Shown: one piece after another, positions 1 through 5,063 of the stretch | How positions within the stretch are numbered: position 1 is the first letter of the stretch | How the letters are laid out: each line of letters starts with the position of its first letter | DNA from: Candidatus Brocadiaceae bacterium | GTDB taxonomy: Bacteria > Planctomycetota > Brocadiia > SM23-32 | DNA length: 10,394 nucleotides | Direction of reading: 5' to 3' | Assembly (NCBI GenBank): GCA_003551785.1 | Contig: PUNP01000592.1 | Span: forward strand, 1-10,394 | Notes under the pieces: generated by a model | The model's database searches: none | Told to the model about the DNA's origin: nothing | Seen by the model: only the letters and a program-made list of their open reading frames with translations | Translations under genes and position numbers: made by a program

Positions 1-44
1 AACAGGGAGACTCCACGGGGCTTGTCCCCGTGGTTATCATGATT
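1..44. repeat. Short palindromic repeat (CCACGGGG hairpin), copy 1
   Basis: Bases 13-33 form a perfect hairpin: an 8-base stem CCACGGGG/CCCCGTGG around the loop CTTGT. Bases 9-44, which include the hairpin and the 3' flank TTATCATGATT, are identical over 36 bases to 7511-7546 upstream of hypF. The window edge cuts the flank, so more copies may lie further left. There is no T-tract after the stem, so I read it as a dispersed REP-like element rather than a terminator. That last point is inference. Confidence 0.8.
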
Positions 45-154
45 AGCCTAAAAACACAATGAAGATACTAAAACTAAAACATTATTCGGACTTATGCAAC
101 TAAGCACTAGCTTCCTTTGATTAAATGTATTTCATCAGGTATATGGAGTTTTGA

Positions 155-919
155 GTGAAAAAATTATCAACGAAAGATAACTGTTCTGTTTTTTCTACTA
201 CCGATATTTCGTTGCCATGGGAGCGTTTTGTGCCGTTTTTTGATAAGGCGTGGGACGTTGATGATCCGGTGAAAAGAAAGGTGTCCCGTAAAGTCGTGAT
301 CAAAAACGAAGTGGATGGACGGCAATATTACGTTAAAATATATTCACGTAGGCATGCCAAAGGGGTCGAACACAACCTGCTGCGCGGCTCATCACTCGCG
401 CTGTTCCGGAGTAAGGCCGTGAAACACATGGCAACGGCCGCGAGATTAAAAGATATCGGGGTCGGCATTGCTGAACCTTTGATAGCTATTGAACGGCGAT
501 ACGGCCTGATCCGCCAGGAAAGCATGCTTGTTACACCCGAATATTCACTCCCATCGCTCAGCGGATGTTTAAAAAGCGCAAAAAAATGGGATAATTTTCG
601 ACCTTCCGTCGAAAATGTGGTTCAGGATATTGCTAAAATGCACGACGCCGGGTTTATCCATCGAGACCCGCATTTCGGAAACGTGCTGGTCAAAGATGAT
701 ATGAGCGTAATATGGCTTGATTTCGGGACTGTCAGGAAATTTCGTTTGCGCAAAAAATCCTTCAGAGACCTGCGAGAATTATATCTTAGAACCGTTAAAA
801 TGCTCAGCGAATGGGTCGATGCGCCTGAAGAGCTGGCCCTCGAGCTGCTTATCTGCAATTACCCCCATACTGACCGCGTTCATGAAGCGCTGCGGTCTTC
901 CGTTTCAGGATTCCAATGA
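155..919 (+). CDS. WaaP/Kdo-kinase-like lipopolysaccharide kinase family protein
   Basis: This 254-residue protein has the small kinase fold of the lipopolysaccharide kinase family (WaaP/KdkA, related to RIO kinases), which phosphorylates heptose or Kdo in the LPS inner core on the cytoplasmic side of the inner membrane. Visible motifs are a candidate ATP-binding lysine at K61 (YYVKIY), the catalytic loop HRDPHFGN (H169, R170, D171, N176) and the metal-binding DFG at D189-G191. A basic stretch follows (RKFRLRKKSFR, about 194-204). No signal peptide or membrane segment is visible, and the length suits the family (about 250-270). The start is GTG 155, with GGAG at 145-148 six bases upstream. 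It is convergent with the O-antigen ligase (68-base gap, holding only a weak ATCTC/GAGAT hairpin at 967-983), so the two share a theme but not a transcript. The exact acceptor sugar cannot be told; another small-molecule or protein kinase of the same fold remains possible. Confidence 0.75.
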   Translation: MKKLSTKDNCSVFSTTDISLPWERFVPFFDKAWDVDDPVKRKVSRKVVIKNEVDGRQYYVKIYSRRHAKGVEHNLLRGSSLALFRSKAVKHMATAARLKDIGVGIAEPLIAIERRYGLIRQESMLVTPEYSLPSLSGCLKSAKKWDNFRPSVENVVQDIAKMHDAGFIHRDPHFGNVLVKDDMSVIWLDFGTVRKFRLRKKSFRDLRELYLRTVKMLSEWVDAPEELALELLICNYPHTDRVHEALRSSVSGFQ

Positions 920-987
920 TCACTTCTCGTTCAGCACTCCAAGTATACCAAAGCTTTTATCCTGTTATCTCGTTGATTGAGATGGTA

Positions 988-2268
988 TTATGAGTCATTT
1001 TGGTCATCTGGACTTGAGGGTTGTGAGATAGGTGCGCTATGCAGGCAGCTCAGCGCCAAAACCATTGAAGTCATGTATTCTAACTGAAAGTGATAATACT
1101 TTGCTACTATCGATCTGACGAGTAAGGCTCCGATAAAACTGCTGTAAACACCCAGAAGAAGCAGATAGTGCCGTTTATTTTCTACTGTGAGTAAACGCTT
1201 AAACCCCGCCGTCAGAACCGCGAGAAAAAGAACAATAAATCCAACCAGACCGACAACACCGCTGTCGACAATAAACCGCAGGTACATGTTATGTTCATGG
1301 CCCCAGGGAATCCTTTCCATGTCTAAATATTCCGACTTCAGGTCTCTTGAAAAGTTGAGACCGAACCATATATTTGGGCGTATCTGTTCGATATACTCCG
1401 GCCAGACACCATCACCGCGGCTGGATACGGACATTAAATTGTCACGCCTTAACCAGTTTTGTGTCGCTGAAAGTGCCGGCTCATTGTAACTGATAAAGAG
1501 CCAGATAGTGACTATACTCATTACCAAAACAGCAGAAAAGCCCAGAACAACTTTTTTATCGGGATATTTTACGAGGTATCCAATGGAAAAAATCAGCATG
1601 GCTATGATAAAACCCCCTTGAGAAGCGCGCGAACCAGTCAGCAGAAGAGCTATAATGGCTGCGATCCATAGAATGATGTGAGGGATAATAAAAATATATT
1701 TGTTTTTTCTCATTAAAGTAAAAATCATACCCGCTGATATAATGATGGGCAAGAAATAGGCAAAATACGCGCCGAATTCGTTTACATGGTAGTTAAACGG
1801 GCTGATATAGCTTGGGTGGCCTGCGCTCTCCCAAGGCAGGGCTTCAGCACCCAGAAAGAATTCGTAGAGACCCCAGAAAGTGGCAAGAAACATGGCAAAT
1901 ATACAGCCCCATAAGAAAGCGCCGGTCAGTGTTTTGTTAGAGAAAATGACAAAAACGCCGGAGAATATTAAAGCAAACTTTAGATGAAATGATCGAATCG
2001 AATCAAGCCCACTGCTGAAATGAAATGGAATGAACTGCGGTATAACGGTGAATAATATAAAAATAAGAATCGCTAATACAGTCCAACGATCAACCGTGTA
2101 TTGAGACATCCATTTTTTGCCCCATAAACTGAATCCCAACACCGGCAGTAATATCATGGATGCTTCAACAAAAGTGTGCATAAACCGGGTTACTAATGCG
2201 CCAGGCAGGAGAAAACATATTATGGCAGTGAAAATGATGCCGATTCTACGATAATCAGATGTTTTCAC
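988..2268 (-). CDS. O-antigen ligase family membrane protein (WaaL/Wzy_C type)
   Basis: This is a 426-residue polytopic inner-membrane protein with about ten or more hydrophobic segments (for example 10-28, 66-82, 98-110, 116-140, 167-184, 199-211, 219-232, 240-260, 336-356, 368-385). The family joins undecaprenyl-linked O-antigen to lipid A-core on the periplasmic face (WaaL) or polymerises O-units (Wzy). The Wzy_C signature is present: TGSRASQGG at 211-219 with R214, then a large loop (about 261-335) containing SSRGDG (282-287) and GHEHN (323-327), whose histidine and asparagine match the conserved H-x-H-N region of ligases. The start is GTG at 2268-2266, supported on the minus strand by TTGAGGACC (2284-2276), about eight bases upstream. 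The C-terminus is short and polar. The nearby LPS-kinase-like and glycosyltransferase genes favour a ligase over a polymerase, but sequence alone does not separate the two. Confidence 0.8.
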   Translation of the reverse strand: MKTSDYRRIGIIFTAIICFLLPGALVTRFMHTFVEASMILLPVLGFSLWGKKWMSQYTVDRWTVLAILIFILFTVIPQFIPFHFSSGLDSIRSFHLKFALIFSGVFVIFSNKTLTGAFLWGCIFAMFLATFWGLYEFFLGAEALPWESAGHPSYISPFNYHVNEFGAYFAYFLPIIISAGMIFTLMRKNKYIFIIPHIILWIAAIIALLLTGSRASQGGFIIAMLIFSIGYLVKYPDKKVVLGFSAVLVMSIVTIWLFISYNEPALSATQNWLRRDNLMSVSSRGDGVWPEYIEQIRPNIWFGLNFSRDLKSEYLDMERIPWGHEHNMYLRFIVDSGVVGLVGFIVLFLAVLTAGFKRLLTVENKRHYLLLLGVYSSFIGALLVRSIVAKYYHFQLEYMTSMVLALSCLHSAPISQPSSPDDQNDS

Positions 2269-2360
2269 AATAGGCGGTCCTCAAAGTTATGGTCGTAAGT
2301 AATATTAAAATATAGTTCTCAATAGATTTTTGCATGTAAATAATAGCATAAGAACTACTC

Positions 2361-2404
2361 ATTTTCAAGGACTTATGCCTTGAAAATGGGGCGCCTGTCG
2401 GCGC
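2361..2404. repeat. Repeat module A: two adjacent hairpins (ATTTTCAAGG and GCGCC stems)
   Basis: Bases 2361-2387 form a perfect 10-base stem (ATTTTCAAGG/CCTTGAAAAT) with loop ACTTATG. A 5-base stem GCGCC/GGCGC (2391-2395 with 2400-2404, loop TGTC) follows at once. A diverged copy lies at 4922-4964. It sits directly 5' of the large nested palindrome, so the 600-base gap 2269-2868 is mostly a composite repeat rather than a missing gene. There is no T-tract after either stem. Confidence 0.75.
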
Positions 2405-2687
2405 AGTGCATTGCAAAGTCAAAAAAACGGACAATATTGGTATATCCGCCGTGTCCTGAAAGGACACTACATACCAGCCCAGGGTGTGAACCCTGGGAAC
2501 GCGAATGCAACCCAACAAACCGCGTCCTGTAGGGACGCCACATTTTCTGCGATGTTCGGATGGTTTCGTCAACGGGATGCGCGAATACGTGGCGGTATGT
2601 GCCGTCCTTACAGGACGGGTCTTTGGGGGATTGGGCGTTTTCCCAGGGCTTATACCCTGGGCTGGTATGTTATGCCTTTTCAAGGCA
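2402..2687. repeat. Large nested palindromic repeat, copy 1
   Basis: Bases 2451-2687 form one long imperfect palindrome centred near 2569.5, and each arm carries three smaller hairpins. Left arm: GTGTCCT/AGGACAC (2451-2467), CCCAGGG/CCCTGGG (2478-2497), GCGTCC/GGACGC (2522-2538). Right arm: CCGTCCT/AGGACGG (2602-2618), CCCAGGG/CCCTGGG (2642-2661), TGCCTT/AAGGCA (2673-2687). The arms mirror each other: CATACCAGCCCAGGG at 2470-2484 is the exact reverse complement of 2655-2669. A second copy, with a decayed right arm, follows hypF at 10009-10286, and homology starts at CGCAGTG (2402). Open frames across it on both strands are best explained by the repeat. It encodes no transposase. It could be a REP/MITE-like element or a structured RNA. 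Confidence 0.85.
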
Positions 2688-2784
2688 ATAAGGATTTTTA
2701 TTTTATTTCTGTACATCCTTAATTTGTTAACGATGTGCGGAATCTAAGCGCCTGTAATGCTTGCAAAAAAAGTCTATCCTTCAC

Positions 2785-2813
2785 TTGCTTTTTCAGACCA
2801 GCTGCTTTACTAT
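2785..2813 (+). promoter_or_regulatory. Possible sigma70-type promoter for the glycosyltransferase gene
   Basis: TTGCTT (2785-2790) and TACTAT (2808-2813) are separated by 17 bases, about 56 bases before the ATG at 2869. The match to the -35 consensus is weak (3/6) and to the -10 is moderate (4/6). The region is AT-rich, so chance matches are expected. I see no other gene or structure in 2690-2868. Confidence 0.3.
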
Positions 2814-2868
2814 TTATCATAAATAATAATTTGATACGGATATTTTTTTCCGGGGGTTAAACCAGATA

Positions 2869-3954
2869 ATGAAACTACAACCTTTGTTTGTGCAGAAAAA
2901 TCCTCACAAGAAAGGATCCCAATTTAGCTTATTCCGGCTCATCAGGGAATTCCAGAATGACAATCAGGCTCCTGTGCTCTTATCCTCTCGGGAAGGCTGG
3001 TTAACCGATGCTTTCAGAAGCATAGGGGGGACTGTATTAGTCAATAGATTTCCCGGGTCACGTTCTCTTACCGCCAGACTGTGGCGTAACAGAAGATTTG
3101 CTCATTTGATTAAAAGACAACTGAAAGATAACAGAATAAATCCCGGAATAGTATTCGGTAATGATCATTCGGAAGGGCTTGTAGCTCTGCACATTGCCAG
3201 AGCCCTGGAAGTGCCCAAGGTGTTGATCCTGAGACATCCATATATGTCTCAAAAAGGATTTCAAAAATATGGCGGCTATAAAATGGATGCTCTGGTTTCA
3301 ATTAATCAATGGATGGAAAAAAAAGTAGCTGAATGGTTGGATAAGGGGCCTCAACGCTACTTTATCGAAAATGGTTTATCAGATGATGAATTTTATCCTC
3401 CGATGAATGTCGCCGAATCCTTTCCCGATAAAATTTTAGTCCCCGGTTCTAAGGAACCACGAAAAGGGTGGGAAGATATGTTTGAAGCTCTTATATTGCT
3501 TGACCAGCATAATGAGGAATTTCCCCCTACTCAGTTTGATTTTACTGGTGAAAGGCCGCCCTTTTACTCAAAACATGAAAAGATTTTGAACAATTCTCGT
3601 TTCAACATCCGTTTTATAGGGCATGACGATAACTTTCAGGAATTGATGCGTTCTTACAGCTTGATTGTTGAACCTACTCGTTCTGAAACTTTTGGGATGG
3701 TCGGGTTGGAAGCCGTAGCAGCCGGTGTGCCAATATTATCTACTTATGCAGGAAATATTTCTCATATTTTGGAGAAAAAGTTTTTGTTGAAAACGAATAA
3801 CCCTCAAAATATTGCTGAAAAATTGACAAAAATTCAAAAAGAATGGTCTTCTGTTCACTTCCCCCTGAGGCAATACCAGGATTTGCTGAAAGAAAAATAT
3901 TCTATCAAAAGAACTTATCAAGGTTACAAAAAAATGTGTTTAGATATGGTCTGA
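2869..3954 (+). CDS. GT-B fold glycosyltransferase, family 4-like
   Basis: This 361-residue protein has the architecture of retaining GT4-type enzymes, which move a sugar from a nucleotide-sugar donor to a growing glycan at the cytoplasmic face of the inner membrane. The N-terminal half (about 1-180) is the less conserved acceptor domain. The C-terminal donor domain starts near KILVPGSKEPRKGWEDM (188-204). It ends with the E-x7-E signature at E283 and E291, inside SETFGMVGLEAVAAGVPIL (282-300), followed by a YAGNISHIL segment (303-311). There is no signal peptide; the protein is basic. The ATG at 2869 has only a weak purine run (GGGGG, 2852-2856) upstream, so the start is plausible but not firm. 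Its 3' half is visibly more AT-rich than its neighbours, a hint of separate ancestry. No hairpin terminator is seen after the stop. Neighbours suggest LPS core or O-antigen synthesis; the sugar is unknown. Confidence 0.8.
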   Translation: MKLQPLFVQKNPHKKGSQFSLFRLIREFQNDNQAPVLLSSREGWLTDAFRSIGGTVLVNRFPGSRSLTARLWRNRRFAHLIKRQLKDNRINPGIVFGNDHSEGLVALHIARALEVPKVLILRHPYMSQKGFQKYGGYKMDALVSINQWMEKKVAEWLDKGPQRYFIENGLSDDEFYPPMNVAESFPDKILVPGSKEPRKGWEDMFEALILLDQHNEEFPPTQFDFTGERPPFYSKHEKILNNSRFNIRFIGHDDNFQELMRSYSLIVEPTRSETFGMVGLEAVAAGVPILSTYAGNISHILEKKFLLKTNNPQNIAEKLTKIQKEWSSVHFPLRQYQDLLKEKYSIKRTYQGYKKMCLDMV

Positions 3955-4012
3955 TTTATATGTCGGGTTCTCCGTGTCATCTTTGCGGATATTGAGATTT
4001 TTTGTTTTTTAG

Positions 4013-4040
4013 TTTGACACAGTTCGCGTACAGTGTTAAA
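4013..4040. promoter_or_regulatory. Candidate operator: near-perfect palindrome inside a promoter
   Basis: Bases 4017-4036 read ACACAGTTCGCGTACAGTGT, in which 16 of 20 positions are symmetric (ACAC-GT-CGCG-AC-GTGT with mismatches at the gaps). The symmetry extends to 4013-4040 with 11 of 14 base pairs complementary. It fills the whole spacer between the -35 and -10 boxes of the corrinoid-protein promoter, which is a classic position for a dimeric repressor or a MerR-like activator. The protein that would bind is unknown; no regulator gene is adjacent. Confidence 0.45.
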
Positions 4041-4042
4041 AT
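4014..4042 (+). promoter_or_regulatory. Strong sigma70-type promoter for the corrinoid protein gene
   Basis: A perfect -35 box TTGACA (4014-4019) and a -10 box TAAAAT (4037-4042, 5/6) are separated by exactly 17 bases. Transcription would start near 4049, leaving a T-rich leader of about 58 bases before the ATG at 4107. With the terminator at 4765-4808, this makes the corrinoid gene a one-gene unit. Confidence 0.75.
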
Positions 4043-4106
4043 CACGCTTAAATTTTCGTATATGTAAGTTTATGTTTTTTTAGTCAAAGCTCAAGGAGGA
4101 GCAACG

Positions 4107-4733
4107 ATGGCTGACATGAAAGAATTAGCTGATGCTATTATAAGTGGTGATGCTAATAAGGCAAAAGAGTTAACTCAAAGTGCTGTAGATGAAGGTGTTG
4201 ATGCTGAAACTATTTTGAACGACGGCCTGACCGCCGGAATGGGAGTTATTGGTAAAAGGTTTAAAGCGAACGAAGTCTACGTCCCCGAAGTGCTTATCGC
4301 TGCCAGAGCTATGCATGCCGGTATGGAAATACTTGAACCGCTGCTCGCCGAAGCAGGCGCAAAACCCAAGGGTATCGTGGTCCTGGGCACAGTTAAAGGT
4401 GATCTGCATGATATCGGTAAAAATCTCGTTAATATGATGCTCAGAGGTGGTGGCTTCAAAGTCATCGATGTCGGCATCGATGTGGCCGAAGATAAGTTCG
4501 TTGAAGCGGCTAAAAATGAAAATGCCGACCTGGTAGCACTCTCGGCCTTGCTTACCACCACAATGCCGCAAATGAAAACTGTTATCGATGCGCTTAAAGA
4601 AGCCGGTATCGAGTCTAAAACTATCATCGGCGGAGCGCCCGTAACTCAGGATTATGCCGAAGAAATCGGTGCTGACGGCTATGCGCCCGACGCCGCCTCT
4701 GCCGTAGATATCGCTGCCGAACTTATCGGCTGA
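4107..4733 (+). CDS. Corrinoid (B12-binding) methyl-carrier protein, MtbC/MttC-like
   Basis: This 208-residue cytoplasmic protein matches the two-domain corrinoid proteins that carry a methyl group on cobalamin between substrate-specific and acceptor methyltransferases (methylamine, methanol or methoxy-aromatic systems). The N-terminal helical cap (about 4-85) contains the family stretch VIGKRFKANEVYVPEVL (47-63). The Rossmann B12-binding domain follows, with DxHxxG as D99-L-H101-D-I-G104, where H101 would be the lower axial cobalt ligand. Then come SALLTTTM (146-153) and IIGGAPV (173-179). Length is typical (about 205-220). The ATG is preceded by AAGGAGGA (4093-4100) with six bases of spacing, a near-ideal ribosome site. 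It has its own promoter and terminator, suggesting high, independent expression. No methyltransferase or reductive-activation gene lies in the window, so the substrate cannot be assigned. Confidence 0.92.
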   Translation: MADMKELADAIISGDANKAKELTQSAVDEGVDAETILNDGLTAGMGVIGKRFKANEVYVPEVLIAARAMHAGMEILEPLLAEAGAKPKGIVVLGTVKGDLHDIGKNLVNMMLRGGGFKVIDVGIDVAEDKFVEAAKNENADLVALSALLTTTMPQMKTVIDALKEAGIESKTIIGGAPVTQDYAEEIGADGYAPDAASAVDIAAELIG

Positions 4734-4764
4734 CATCTGCATTCTTTTTGTATCATTTAGCACT

Positions 4765-4808
4765 AAACCGCTGCTGTGGATTACTAATTCCATCGTAGCG
4801 GTTTTTTT
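4765..4808 (+). terminator. Rho-independent terminator after the corrinoid gene
   Basis: AAACCGCT (4765-4772) pairs with AGCGGTTT (4797-4804), with an inner TGGA/TCCA pairing (4777-4780 with 4789-4792), and a run of seven T ends at 4808. It begins 32 bases after the stop codon. Confidence 0.9.
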
Positions 4809-4910
4809 GTGATTGCTCTGTGAAACATGTACATCGCAATCGCAATCCTCAGTGAAGTGCGTCGTGTCACCCCGGCTCAAGGGCACGGCGGTGATTGATG
4901 GGGTTCTATA

Positions 4911-4964
4911 AGGACTTACGCATTTTCAGAGACTGCGTCCTGGAAAATGTGGTGCCTTTGGCGC
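4911..4964. repeat. Repeat module A, diverged second copy
   Basis: ATTTTC (4922-4927) pairs with GAAAAT (4943-4948), followed by GTGCC/GGCGC (4952-4956 with 4960-4964, loop TTT, one T-G wobble). The order, spacing and the trailing GGCGCAGT match the module at 2361-2408. It is preceded by GGACTTACGC, also seen in altered form as GGACTTATGC at 2369-2378 and at 88-97. Unlike copy 1 it is not followed by the large palindrome but by GACAG-type hairpins. Confidence 0.65.
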
Positions 4965-4978
4965 AGTACAAGCGTGAC

Positions 4979-5026
4979 ACAGACATTCTTGTCTGTGGCT
5001 CTTCTTAACAGACAGGAATGTCTGTT
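4979..5026. repeat. Pair of opposed ACAGACA hairpins
   Basis: ACAGACA/TGTCTGT with loop TTCT lies at 4979-4996, and AACAGACA/TGTCTGTT with loop GGAA at 5007-5026. Read on the opposite strand the second has loop TTCC, so the two are near-identical units in opposite orientations ten bases apart, a BIME-like arrangement. A relative occurs at 10326-10344. The pair ends 24 bases before the ribosome site of the sensor kinase, and could affect its leader RNA. Together with 4809-4910, where I see nothing assignable, this accounts for the gap 4734-5060. Confidence 0.75.
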
Positions 5027-5050
5027 TTACATACCGGCTATTTATTTTTC

Positions 5051-5063
5051 GAGGTGTGGTGTG
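5051..5063 (+). promoter_or_regulatory. Ribosome binding site that fixes the kinase start at GTG 5061
   Basis: GAGG (5051-5054) sits six bases before the GTG at 5061. The frame is open further upstream to an ATG at 4947, but those 38 codons are made entirely of repeat hairpins and have no ribosome site. Confidence 0.75.

Noticed and set aside
88..97. GGACTTATGC near the LPS kinase gene, similar to sequence at 2369-2378 and 4913-4922, considered as a transposable element end.
   Set aside because: It is only ten bases, no inverted partner (GCATAAGTCC-like) was found in the window, and no target-site duplication could be seen.
920..987. The ATCTC/GAGAT hairpin (967-983) between convergent genes as a two-way terminator.
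   Set aside because: The stem is only five base pairs with a seven-base loop and no adjoining T-tract on either strand.
2255..2716. A 153-codon minus-strand frame overlapping the start of the O-antigen ligase.
   Set aside because: It is built from the palindrome's opposite strand and low-complexity flank; the ligase has a clear ribosome site and family motifs.
2411..2747. Open frames across the palindrome repeat, with a translation partly shared with frames at 10091-10327 (for example NGMREYVAVCAVLTG).
   Set aside because: The shared residues follow from DNA conservation of the repeat. There is no ribosome site, frames are open on both strands because the element is palindromic, and the ends differ between copies.
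3955..4106. A cobalamin riboswitch before the corrinoid gene.
   Set aside because: The predicted leader is only about 58 bases and T-rich, with no B12-box-like sequence or multi-helix structure.
4170..4886. A 238-codon minus-strand frame opposite the corrinoid protein.
   Set aside because: It is the antisense shadow of a strongly conserved gene, crosses its terminator and has no recognisable domain.
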